Part shown: in pieces, positions 1 through 28,433 of the stretch
Position numbering within the stretch: position 1 is the stretch's first letter
How the letters are laid out: each line of letters begins with the position of its first letter
Origin: Chrysomallon squamiferum
Taxonomy: Eukaryota; Mollusca; Gastropoda; Neomphalida; Peltospiridae
NCBI GenBank assembly: GCA_012295275.1
Contig: CM022675.1
Location: forward strand, 14,897,963-14,961,962
Reading direction: 5' to 3'
Length of the DNA stretch: 64,000 nt
The notes under the pieces: generated by a model
Told to the model about the DNA's origin: nothing
Databases searched by the model: none
Seen by the model: only the letters and a program-made list of their open reading frames with translations
Translations under genes and position numbers: made by a program

Positions 1-198
1 TATATTAAAATAACAAAAAAGGCAACAATAAAGTAAACATACGAGGAACAACAGATACAGGTAAATGATGAAATTATTTCAAAATATTATATCTAGATTG
101 TTAACATTGCATAACCAGATTTGTCAAAAATCTAAATTTCACAGATATATGCGCGGCCACCGAGATAGATAATTATATAACTATATATTATAATGCAG

Positions 199-1503
199 AT
201 ATGGGATGATGAACTGGCTAAAATAGCAGAAGCGAGTGCTTCAAAGTGTACACTGTGTCCCGATGGATATTCAGAGCGCCAAGCTTTTGGTAAATAAAGT
301 ATATAATTTTCTGAACAGCTAAGACATATATATATTTCTTGAAGAGTTAAAAATGATAATAATAATAATAATAATACATTAAATTAAACTATATCAAACG
401 AATCACAGATTATATGTAACAAAATAATTTTCAGCTCTGCCTAACGTCTTGATTGGTCAGAACATTTTCCAGTCAATTAATGTCGAGACAAACATACTTA
501 CTGCAATAAGAAGTTGGGAGACAGACAAAAACAGTTTTGTTTATGGAGATGGGTTCAGTAATGGAGGAATTGCTGATCAATATGCCCAGGTATGTTTCTA
601 CTTTTATAACTTATGTTTAAGCGTCCTTTAAACAATCCATTGATATGATCTTTAAAATACAATTTGATTAAAACTATTTTAAAACAATAAAGACTAATAT
701 TATAAAAAGGTTATTGATCCGTTTCACACAAAAAACATATAACCACACATATACAAAAAAAGAAAAGAAAAAGAAAAATAACAAAGAAAAGTGTTTGTTA
801 CTTGTATAACAAGCGACAAAATGAAATAAAGACTGTTATCATATGTCAGAAATACTCATCTGTAACTCGTCAAGTCTTTCTTCACTGCTGATACGAACTC
901 TATGTAAGTCGTGGAGGAAAAAGGAATAAGATAAGAATGTGGTTAGAGGGTAGTCTAGAAAAAAAAAAAAATAATAAAACCCACAACAAACTAACAAAAA
1001 AATATCACCTTTTAAAATTACGCATTTCACAGAGAAATTAATATTTTATTTTCATTTTCATCTGAGTCATAAGGGGTCGTTACAGATTTCACCTGTGACT
1101 AAGACGGATGCTGATGTGGAATGTTTCTTCCTGGAAATTTGTGACAAATCTGTGTCTGGACAAGAACGACTGAATTTATTTCAAAGTGGAGTTAAAGCAT
1201 TTTGGTCCGCCCCTGAACTCACAATTATTTATCTGCATCCATTTTGGTGTCAGATGAATGCAACAGTATTCTATGACTCTTCTAAAAATCTATTTTTTGT
1301 TGTTGTAAAATTGCCATTTTATTCTGGACTATGCTATAGATGTCTATAACTCTTTCATTTTAAAACATATGACATTTTTCTCTACAGATGATATTTCATA
1401 GGTCTTCAAAGGTTGGATGTGGCGTTGCTGACTGCACGAACGCTGGAGGTGTTGATGGTAGTCCACTGTATAAAAGTGTAACTGTTTGTAACTACGCTCA
1501 CAG
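199..1503 (+). other. CAP domain exons of paralogue 1
   Basis: Exons 199-289, 435-589 and 1388-1503 encode the core of the CAP fold. Landmarks are IWDDELAKIAEASASKC (helix with W-D-x-E-L-A), LPNVLIGQN (family consensus G-E-N), SWETDKNSFVYG, and DQYAQMIFHRSSKVGCGVADC followed by VTVCNYAH. Canonical CAP proteins have G-H-Y-T-Q before this last strand and G-E-N in the second region. Here the His is replaced in A-D-Q-Y-A-Q and Glu by Gln in G-Q-N. The fold markers (VGCG, the C-N-Y/F motif) are kept, so this looks like a structural CAP domain without the usual metal-binding tetrad. The exon for the first helix is not in the window. Confidence 0.85.
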
Positions 1504-2627
1504 GTAAGAAATAATATGTTTTTTATTTTCATTGTTTTTGGAATAAATAACAAAAACAGCATGAGTATAATCGTGAAAAAAGCATCTTTATTTCGTCAAC
1601 AACAACAACTACAATAACAATAATAACGGTGATGAAGACTTAAATAATTGTTGGAATAATGTTAAATATAATATTACCATTAAATATTATTATATTTTCG
1701 TTTTTCTTTTTAAACGTTTACATATTATATTTATAAGTAAACAGGATATAAATAAATTTTAATTTTCATAACTTGTAAACATATATGACTAATTCCTCCA
1801 GGACTATATCGCATATTCATTGAAATACTTAAAAGATAGCAATATTTAGAATAGTTATCATTAATATATAGAGTAGTTAAGTTCTAGAATAAGAAATATT
1901 GGAAGTATTAGTATATAACATATTAGTAACGTCAACAAATACAAATTATCAGTATGAGACGGTAGAGTTGTTAATTACCGATGGTAACTTTAAGAAATGT
2001 ATAATAGTTATTGTCAGTATAAGAATAACATATTTAAATGTTGAAACAAGCATATTTTGTATAAATCTATGGCAATTTTAAACACTGAAATGATAGTAAC
2101 CAGACAGTTATTAATTACACGTATTTTCCCCAGCCCTCTGACAGTAAATGAGTTAGCGCAACCTTACTGTGCAACTGGCCTTGGCTGTGATACATGCGCC
2201 ACAAAAGACGCGAATTATACATCACTGTGTGGTGAGTGGATTTTTACACTCAAAAACTTGTATCGTGATTTTAATACTACTAATAATTTATACAACTATG
2301 TATCGTGATTTTAATACTACTAATAATTTATACAACTATGTATCGTGATTTTAATACTACTACTAATTTATACAACTATGTATCGTGATTTTAATACTCG
2401 TAATAATTTATACAGCTAAGTATCGTGAGTTTAACATTGTGATGAAATGACGTAATTTTTGCCTAACTATTCAGATTACTACATTTTAACAACGTTGTCT
2501 TTCAGACTGTGGTGGAATGACGTGTTTCAACGGAGGAGATCTCAGCGTAAAAACGTGCACTTGTAGCTGCAGCAAAACAAATTTTGGTTCACAGATTACT
2601 TCAGGCAGCAAATGCGAAACGTGTAAG

Positions 2628-2697
<70 letters not shown>

Positions 2698-5600
2698 AAA
2701 TAAATATTGTCAGATATTAATTTATTACTATTATTTTCAATTTTTGTTTTTGGTTAATATTAAAAATGTTCTGCACTGATTTCGTTAAGTCGTCTGTCCT
2801 GCTAATCCTGTGAACCCTGCAGCCTGCAAGACGGAAAACTGCTTTAATGGCTTCGAGTTTGCCTCCCAGTTCTGTCCTCAGACATGTGGTGTCTGTCCAG
2901 GTAAATGTCCGAATACCGACATACGTTCTTACGTGTGTTATAAGTAAATACGATTAGAAATAAGACCTGTATGAATGTTTAGAGACATTAGACTTTTACT
3001 AATTGTTGTGACATTAAACTTTTACCAGCTGTTGTCATATTAAACTTTTGCTAAGTGTTGTGATATCAAAACATGTATATTTTTGTTGTGATAATGAAAG
3101 TTAAGCAGTTTCTGATTTCATTTATTTTTTTATTTAAAATTAATCTGGGCTTTATTTATTACTTCTTTTTAAAAATAAATTCAGACAATGTATAATATCT
3201 ATATCAATGTAGGGAAGTGTTGTATATTTAAAGACATTACATTTTTACTAACTGTTGTGATATTAAACTGTTACTGTTGTGATATTAAAAGTTTTATACT
3301 TGTTATGATATTAAGATTTTAATAATCGTTCTCATACTGAAAATGTAGCAATTCCTGATTTAATTTTTAATTTAAGATTAACCTGGGCTTTATTTATTAC
3401 TTCTTTTTTGAAAATAAATTCAGACAATTGCACCCTAACGTGTCAAAATGGCGGATATCTGGTTCATGTGACAGACACAAATGGAACCAGGTGTATGTGT
3501 TATTGTCCAGCACCGTTTAATGGAACTCAGTGTGGTAAGTAATATCAATCAGCTATAGACAGACAGATAGACAGATAGATAGATAAATACTGAGATGTAG
3601 ACTGACAGATAGGTAGAAGGTATCAGAGACAGAGAGAGAAAGAGAGTTTAATTGTCATGCGACAACAATAAAGAATTACCTAAGAGGAAAATATTTATTC
3701 TGCAGCTTTTCATAGCTGTATATAAAAAAGATTATCTTAGTTAGTTTTGAATGTGCAAAGTATTAACTTGACAGTTTATTTTACAGTTCTAGCCATCTAG
3801 TTCACTGAATATTACATATAAGTACACCTGTACTTGCAAATATTTATGTAACTTTCTTTTCTTTCCAGAAAGTAAACCACCAGGTAATGTAAATTATTTT
3901 TATTTTGGAAGAATCGAATCTGTGCAATAAAATAAATTCTTGAGATTCAGTTGCACAATAGATTTCTCGTATAGTTCAAACACATAAACAAAAATTATAT
4001 TGACTTATTATTTGGCTGTTTAAGATCACAAATAAAATAAATGCCTTGCTTTTCAACATATTTAAATCTGCATGGTCCATGAACTCCTTTTTTTGTGAAA
4101 TGGTAGTCAATAATGTATGAAATTAAAGCTTGTTATCTGAAAGGCTTGAAGCTGATAAACTGTATTGTTCTGTGAACTGTCCCGGGTGATTAGGGTGTAA
4201 TTGCAGCGCTAGAATACAAAATATCAGCATTTTCTTCAGAACTGGCTAATTTTAGAAAACAGGTCAATTTGAGATTTTATTGTATTATTTACTTTAATAC
4301 ATGCATTCATTTTAAACGTTTGATATGTCTAAGATATAATGTCAGTATTTCCTAGTAGTAAGCACATATATTATCGATATATTAATTTCAGTTTTCTTGT
4401 CAAGCTACAATTTTACTTTAAAATATCTAACAGTTTTGTATTAATTACAGGATGTTCTCTGGTTTGTCAGAATAATGGAGTTTTGGATGCCACCTGTTCA
4501 AATTGTACATGTGTTAACAACTGGACCGGTCCTACATGTGGTTTGTTGATTTCTACTTCTTTCTTTCTTTTCTACATTTCTTCCCTTTTTCATTTCATTT
4601 GTTATTTCTTGACTTTCTCAGAACAATAATACATGTTTTTCCAAAGAAAAATAAATATTATTTGTGTGTTGGTAAATGTTTTCTATATTTCTCCCTTAGT
4701 TGTTGCAGTATGTGTTATAGTTGTACTAATGTTGGTACCATTTTTGTTCAGCTAATTGCAGTTTGAACTGTCAAAACGGTGGTACAGCAGACGCCAACTG
4801 TACGTCATGTACTTGTATTGCTCCATGGACCGGAACTACATGTAGTATGTTTATTTATTTATTAATTAAAATTATTAAAATAATAATAATAATAAAAATA
4901 AAGGTATGAATGAATGATAGAGATAATTACTTACAATATAAAAGCAATAACAGTAACAATAACAAAATAATAAAAACAATATGACATAAAATATATTAAA
5001 ATCTTTTCTATTCTCCAACATTTTCATACTCGTGTGTAGTTTAATAATACATTTAATGTGTCACGAAAGAAAACATTTATGTTATTACTCTTGAAGATTT
5101 ATAAAAAGGAACAAAAGTGATGAGTACAGAGATATTTATTTGAGTGTGATTTATACTTTAAGGCCAATGTGGAATCACTTCGTGCCAAAATGGAGGAACT
5201 TTGGACTCAGTAACGTGCAAGTGTCAATGTACAGACCAGTACTTTGGGCCAATGTGTGAAAAGAGTAAGTTTTTTTTTAAAATATTGTTTAATTAAAATG
5301 GTTCTGTCTTTATTCTAATCACTGTTTGTTCTACACACTTATTTCTCAGTAAATCAATATATTTATATTTTTTAATTCTTAATTAAAACGGTTCTGTCTT
5401 TATTCTAAACACTGTCTGTTTTACACATTTACTTCTCAGTAAAACAATATTTGTTGTTTTTGCAAAATGTCTAATTACTTTAGTATATATTAAGTTCTCC
5501 GCCGATTTTTTTCTGACGTGAGATGTGTCACAGTGTGTAAACTCGTCGGTGATCTCAATGTGCAAAAAAATGTATGTAGACGTATTGTTGAACTTTCATT

Positions 5601-6086
5601 TCTCTCTCCAAATAAAAACAGCAGAAGCTACAACAAGGTTTACAGCAAATAACAGTTTACTGTAGAATGTAATAACATGTCATTAAATGTGTTTGTTTTA
5701 TTTGTTTCTTCGTCAGCCTGTAGCAGTGGTGCTGCGGATGCTGCCAGCGCTGCCTTTCAGCAAACATGTTTGTTGTCAGTTACTCGCTCCAACTGTGCAA
5801 AGTCATGTGGACTTTGTATAAGTAAGTTTACTGCAGGCAGAGTTCTGTAGCTTAATACGTTTACATTGCACATACAGTCTATTTAGAATAGTAACTAAAC
5901 TATGAAAAATGATGGTCATAGTAAGACCAAAGACAAGCACGACAAGAAAAATAACTAAAACAACAACAACAACAGCACGTTATTTATATTGTTCTTGTTT
6001 ACAATGATGACATTTTGACAATAAGACATCGTGAACGACACCATGGAAATAAATAAATAAATAAAATTAGTGATTATACAACAACA

Positions 6087-6123
<37 letters not shown>

Positions 6124-7592
6124 AATAATAATGATAATATGTGGTTACTAACAATGTTTACATACATTTATTTACAGCATGTAGGGATAGAAGTACTTAT
6201 TTCTGTAGAATACTGACCCAGAGGAGTCAAGTGTCAGGAAAAGCTAAGTTTTGCGCTTCAGTAAAGGCAGGAGAGTGCAAATCAGCCTGTCCATGTAATA
6301 AGTCTTCTTTTTTCTCCTTTCTCTCTTTTTTTTATCGTTCTATTCCTCTATTTATTTACTCAATTACTGCTCAAATTACATTAATATAATATGAGTTAAT
6401 AAATTAATTATAATTCAGATTATGTCAGTATAATAAGACATTATAAATTAGTGAATTATAGTTCAGAATACGTCAGTATAATAAGACATTATAAATTAGT
6501 GAATTATAGTTCAGATTACGTCAGTATAATAAGACACTATAAATTAGTTAATTATAGTTCAGATTACGTCAGTATAATAAGACATTATAAATTAGTTAAT
6601 TATAGTTCAGTTTACGTCAGTATAATAAGACATTATAAATTAGTTAATTATAGTTCAGTTTACGTCAGTATAATAAGACATTATAAATTAGTTAATTATA
6701 GTTCAGATTACGTCAGTGTAATATGACAGTATTCGTCAGTTAATGAATTACATTATATGAAATACAATGGTACCTTGACTTACGAGTGCACCAACTTACG
6801 AGTTTTCCGAGTTACCAGCTAGTTGGCGCAATGAACAACTCAACATACGCCCCCCATTCCGCATCTCATATATTTGCTTCACGTGGTTATCTCGCCACGA
6901 AAGCATCTCTTTTGTGAGGTGCACGCGATTTTGTGCAACTTTTTTGCCAAATTTCTAAGATCTATGATAATGGATCCTAAGAAAATTAGTGCAAAGGACA
7001 GTGATGAGAAGAAGAAACGGATGATGTTCATTGAATTAAAGCATGAAATCATAGAAGAACGTGTGAGGTGTGCATGTAGTCGACTTGGCTAGTACGAGCA
7101 TAGTACTTCTGCAATATGTATCACACTGAAGCAGAAAGAATCGATAAAGGCTATAACTCCAATGAAAGGTGATACAATTATTTCTAAGTCGCTGGCCTCT
7201 GTCCATGAAAAGATGCGGAAACCCTAACCCTGTACACTTTACAAAACCACTTTATATCTTTACATTCTCTTTTAATTTCTATTTATACAATATTTGTTTT
7301 TTTTTATATATATATATATATTTATTATTTAAAAACACGTTATAAAAAACCTGGTGTGTTTTTTGGGGTCTGGAACGGATTAATGGTATTTCAATTACTT
7401 TCAGTTGGGAAAATTGATTTGATATACGAACAAATTGAGTTTTGAGCTCGAATAAGGAACGAATTAAACTCGTAACTCAAGGTACCACTGTAGTTTCAAT
7501 ATTTATTTCCCAGTTACATTATGTAATATTACCTGTATTTCAAAGAAACAAAGACAAGTGTGATAAACCAGTAATGTTTTTATTTTTCAGAA
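199..7592 (+). CDS. CAP (SCP/TAPS)-EGF-ShKT secreted protein, paralogue 1 (5' partial)
   Basis: I read thirteen exons with consistent phases: 199-289, 435-589, 1388-1503, 2134-2231, 2506-2622, 2790-2900, 3424-3534, 3869-3883, 4451-4540, 4752-4844, 5163-5264, 5717-5821 and 6178-6294, plus a terminal exon from 7591. They encode about 440 residues: most of a CAP domain, a Cys-rich linker, EGF-like and ShKT-like modules, then four EGF-like and two C-terminal ShKT modules. Signal peptide and first CAP exon lie left of the window. Apart from one phase-0 junction inside CAP and a phase-2 exit from the last CAP exon, junctions are phase 1. The product is probably secreted and disulfide-rich; its ligand or activity is unknown. 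Splicing the last coding exon at gtaata to 7591 creates a TAA. Reading through instead ends at 6389 after a low-complexity hydrophobic tail. The paralogue at 10652-28236 has the same exon lengths in most positions. Confidence 0.85.
2261..2432 (+). repeat. 40-bp tandem repeat, about 4.3 copies
   Basis: A 40-bp unit beginning tatcgtgattttaatactac restarts at 2261, 2301, 2341, 2381 and 2421 (partial). It begins about 30 bp after the donor at 2232 in the intron following the CAP linker exon. The copies differ by only a few bases, so the array is young. Confidence 0.95.
2631..2693 (+). repeat. (TC)n microsatellite next to a splice donor
   Basis: About 31 TC units begin eight bases after the donor of exon 2506-2622. 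The pure polypyrimidine run is on the transcribed-sense strand. Confidence 0.97.
3105..3430 (+). repeat. Imperfect 239-bp tandem duplication carrying a 3' splice site
   Basis: The stretch around 3105-3190 (ctgggctttatttattactt ... aaataaattcagacaat) recurs at about 3345-3430, where the second copy is the real acceptor of exon 3424-3534. The first copy therefore holds a decoy acceptor at 3183-3184 followed by the same first exon bases, acaat. Confidence 0.85.
5281..5460 (+). repeat. 90-bp tandem duplication in an intron
   Basis: The block with ggttctgtctttattctaa and acttctcagtaaa occurs twice, with gttctgtctt at 5301 and 5391. It lies in the intron between exons 5163-5264 and 5717-5821 and has no coding content. 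Confidence 0.85.
6411..6725 (+). repeat. 48-bp minisatellite, about 6.5 copies
   Basis: The 48-bp unit (core cagtataataagacattata, with a variable tagttcag/attacgt segment) repeats between the last coding exon of paralogue 1 and the Tigger insertion. The unit is a multiple of three, so one frame stays open and would encode the 16-residue repeat NYSSDYVSIIRHYKLV. I read this as a by-product of the unit length. No splice signals or homology suggest that it is translated. Confidence 0.95.
6765..7490 (+). mobile_element. Tigger/pogo-like DNA transposon, internally deleted
   Basis: The element is bounded by inverted termini (left caatggtaccttgacttacg, right ending aactcaaggtaccactg) and a TA on both sides (6763-6764 and 7491-7492), the target duplication of the Tc1/mariner/pogo superfamily. 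Inside, from 6967, a short frame reads MDPKKISAKDSDEKKKRMM then IELKHEIIEERV, which resembles the CENP-B-type N-terminal helix-turn-helix of Tigger transposases, before stops. There is no DDE domain, so it is a non-autonomous or dead copy. It lies in the last intron of paralogue 1. A second, truncated copy lies at 40030-40606. Confidence 0.88.
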
Positions 7593-7640
7593 ACTACTTT
7601 CCAGAGAAGAAATGAAGAACATTGCTGCTATTCTCTAAGA

Positions 7641-7646
7641 AATAAA
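7641..7646 (+). promoter_or_regulatory. Polyadenylation signal AATAAA of paralogue 1
   Basis: AATAAA lies 50 bp into the terminal exon that starts after the acceptor at 7590. The terminal exon of paralogue 2 has the same arrangement (28235, AATAAA at 28293). Confidence 0.6.
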
Positions 7647-8424
7647 CAATAAGAACAACTGTCATGTTTGTGTTTGTCTGTTTCTTTTTTCTTCTGTTTT
7701 CTCTTAAAATTGAAAGGTAGATTATATCTGTCTGTCTCTTTTTGTCTGACTCTAAGAAAGGTGGAAGTTGCGTCCCCTTCGAAAATCCACAGCCGTAACA
7801 GCCAAAAAACAGTTACTAAAGAACTGGTCACTGGTTGTGTTATTACATTTTTATTTTTTGTTTAATTACATTATTGACCGAGCGAGTCTTCTTAGGAAAC
7901 ATTATTAATTTATTTAATTTAGACGTTTAGAGAATAATTATAAAACACACAAAATGAACGGCCACATGTATTTAAATGAACTGTGTTTAGAAAAACTGGA
8001 AATTGAAATTATCTTGGAGATAAAATTTCACACACAAGCACACACTAACACACACATTGACACACATACAAACAAACACACACTAAAACACACAGTAACA
8101 CATATATAGACATCATACACACGCACACAGGTACTAATACACATACACACGAAGACTCACGTGCACACACATACATGAATTACACTGTATAGACTCGAGA
8201 TAGAGAGACTCACAGACGCAAACACACATGAACATAAAAATCACCCAGACATTTACAAACAACTGTTAGGAAACGCGTGTGATTCTGTATGCACAAAAGA
8301 AAGTTATGCGCAAAAAAAAGTAAGTTACAAAAGAAACCCACAAATAGCAATGAATTATTGTTTTTTGTGTTTAAGTTGTACAAAGTTTGGAAATGCTCAT
8401 GGCACATTACACAAGATTATGTTA

Positions 8425-8428
<4 letters not shown>

Positions 8429-8468
<40 letters not shown>
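8429..8468 (+). repeat. (GT)n microsatellite
   Basis: About 20 uninterrupted GT units. Confidence 0.97.
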
Positions 8469-8470
<2 letters not shown>

Positions 8471-8549
8471 CATGAGTATTTTGATGTAAACACACAGAAA
8501 ACAAACACACCGTTTCTGCGATGTTAAAATTATGATCCCGAATATTATT

Positions 8550-8960
8550 ATTGTTATTATTGTTATTGTTGTTGTTGTTGTCGTTGTTGTTATTATTATT
8601 AATAATAGTATTACTGTTGATGTTTTCTTGCTATTGCTTTTATTGTTGTTGTTATTGTTATTATTATTATTATTATTTAATTATACAAAACCCACATAGA
8701 TACACACATACACAAATATACATATGCATGTATTCACACTTACATATGTACACACATTGTTGTTGTTGTTGTCGTGTTCGTTGTTGTTATTGCTATTATT
8801 ACTAATAATAGTATTACTGTTGATGTTTTCTTGCTATTGCTTTTATTGTTGTTGTTATTGTTATTATTATTATTATTATTTAATTATACAAAACCCAAAT
8901 AGATACACACATACACAAATATACATATACATATATTCACTCTTACATATGTACACACAC
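8550..8960 (+). repeat. 203-bp tandem duplication of simple-sequence DNA
   Basis: A block of gtt/att triplets, then attactgttgatgttttctt, then atacaaaaccca and acacacatacacaaatatac occurs twice. The ttactgt landmark is at 8611 and 8814. The nearly identical copies show a recent duplication. Open frames of poly-Leu and poly-Tyr type here are artefacts. Confidence 0.92.
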
Positions 8961-10604
8961 CACGCACGCACACACATATATAAATACATACATGAATCCA
9001 TAGATAAACGCATACATATATACATAAATACATGCCAACATATAATTTACACACGTAAACATACATCCTTGTTGCATACAGACATACATACTCAACTACA
9101 AAAACATTTGAGCTCTTACGCTCACTCGAACATACCTAAACAGTCATATATAGCTTTAAGAATACAATTACAACATCGCGGGAAGCCTGCAAATCACATT
9201 ACCTCCTGTATAGGCGAATATTTTCCAGCCTCACAGTTATTAGTTGAGTTAATTGATTTGTCTCACTGGAAAACTGTTTTATGTCACGTTTATCTCGAAA
9301 TTAAACAGTTTGCGGTAAAACGTTAACAGAAATTTTCTGAGTAGCGGAGACAGCTATTTTACTGGCTAATTGTTGTATCTTAAATGTCAGCTCATCTCAT
9401 AAATATGTGAATCTCATAAATATTAGTATCACCTTGAAATTAATTGAAATGTAATTGGCAATGAACACTGCCTTTATTTCTAATTTATCTCGAGCTCATC
9501 AAGAAAGTAAAACAAGCATGGGGCACAATACAACAAAAATAAGATTGAGTTTCACGTTAAAGCGTTTTATAATTTTCAAGTATGGTAAGATTCTCTCATA
9601 TTTAACAATAAGGATAACACAAAAGCTGTTTCAGAAATAAAATTTATTAATTTATTTTTTAATTAAGTATTTTCAATATTAAGTAAAGTAGCAAGTGGCG
9701 GAACAACAAAAAAAAACAAACAAAAAAACAAAAAAAACACACACACAAAAAAGAAACACTACCACCAATATCCCTTGCCTTAAAAGAACTTCTGCCCAGA
9801 ATACACTGATGTGAAAAGCCCTGATAGACGACGAATTGAACAAATCCCTCTCAGCACTTTATGTATTAGAACACACCTTTGGAGAAAATAGCTTAACATA
9901 ATAAAGTCACTGGCGTATTAATCAATCAACCATTGAAATCTTCTTTACATACAGGTTGAATTTCGTGTGAATAACATGAGACAGTTCGCTGGGTCATTTC
10001 ACGTGCCTGACCTCGTTCCCGTTCCAGACAGACTCTCTGGCTGGTACCCCTGTTTGTCATTAGACAACCATTTATACCAACGTATTTCTGTATATCTACT
10101 TATTTACCTACAACCATATACACATACATGCACAAATACATACATGCAAACATACATAGATATATAGATAGATACATAATAGATATATACATACATACGC
10201 ACATACATACATACATAAGCGTAAAATAAATTTAGTAATGTAATGTACAAACTATAAAAAAGTAAGAAATAAAATAAATAAAAATAAATTTTTAAATAGT
10301 GTTTTATTAAACTTCATATTTAATATCAGTGTGACATTTGCATTATAGTACGTTTTACACATTTTCTGTATACCTTTAGTATGCTGAAATTAATAATTTC
10401 CTGTACACATTTACGAAGATGATAATTAGAGATTTGTACCACATGTTGCATGCAAAATGTCCTTTTATCTCTGTCTTATCGTTCTGTTTCAGAGAGTGTT
10501 TACCTTTTCACTTAGACAATTAAAAGATATGAATCAGTTGCTTCATATTCTAATACTGGTGTCATCTGCTGAGAATATTAAAAGAAATTAAAAGAATTAC
10601 TCAC

Positions 10605-10612
10605 TATAAATA
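10605..10612 (+). promoter_or_regulatory. TATA box of CAP paralogue 2
   Basis: TATAAATA lies 47 bp upstream of the ATG at 10652. A start site about 30 bp downstream would give a 5' leader of only about 15-20 bases. Confidence 0.6.
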
Positions 10613-10651
10613 AAGGAAACATTTCAGTGTAGAATTCAGAGATCTCAGAAA

Positions 10652-28236
<17,585 letters not shown>

Positions 28237-28292
28237 ATAAGAGATTACAGAGGAGAAACCAGAATAGAAAAATATAATATTTCTTATTTCAA

Positions 28293-28298
28293 AATAAA
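28293..28298 (+). promoter_or_regulatory. Polyadenylation signal AATAAA of paralogue 2
   Basis: It lies about 58 bp into the putative terminal exon that follows the tttttttcag acceptor at 28234. Confidence 0.6.
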
Positions 28299-28347
28299 TT
28301 ATTATTACAACTCTAAGAGTTTATTTATTCATTTGTCTTCGGCTTAA

Positions 28348-28350
<3 letters not shown>

Positions 28351-28428
<78 letters not shown>
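28351..28428 (+). repeat. (TC)n microsatellite
   Basis: About 39 TC units just past the 3' end of paralogue 2. Confidence 0.97.

Positions 28429-28433
<5 letters not shown>

Larger units (their letters stand above)
2134..6294 (+). other. Cys-rich EGF/ShKT region of paralogue 1
   Basis: Module order after CAP: 2134-2231 (linker with four Cys, C-A-T-G-L-G-C-D-T-C), 2506-2622 (EGF-like, C-G-G-M-T-C-F-N-G-G), 2790-2900 (ShKT-like, ends C-P-Q-T-C-G-V-C), 3424-3534 (EGF), 3869-3883 (microexon ESKPP), 4451-4540 (EGF, NNWTGPTC), 4752-4844 (EGF, CQNGGTADANC, APWTGTTC), 5163-5264 (EGF), 5717-5821 (ShKT, NCAKSCGLC) and 6178-6294 (ShKT). All are phase 1-1 units. The ShKT assignment rests on six-Cys spacing ending C-x3-C-x2-C in two of the three; the last has C-x3-C-x-C. 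The donor at 4541 is gtttgt, weaker than its neighbours. Confidence 0.8.
7665..10600. other. Intergenic DNA between the two CAP paralogues
   Basis: No coding exon was recognised. The stretch contains CA-rich DNA (8030-8230), (GT)n at 8429-8468, a 203-bp tandem duplication at 8550-8960, CATA-rich DNA (8960-9080 and 10110-10215) and A/AAC runs (9700-9760). A more complex, less repetitive segment at 9120-9360 and another at 9775-10060 could be regulatory or old transposon DNA; I see no motif that decides. Confidence 0.6.

Noticed and set aside
6411-6725. CRISPR-like array
   Set aside because: Repeats are contiguous with no unique spacers, and the context is a eukaryotic intron.
8724-9326. Plus-strand open frame of about 200 residues rich in Leu, Tyr and His
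   Set aside because: It runs through gtt/att and CATA simple repeats and a tandem duplication; composition is repeat-driven and there is no domain or splice context.
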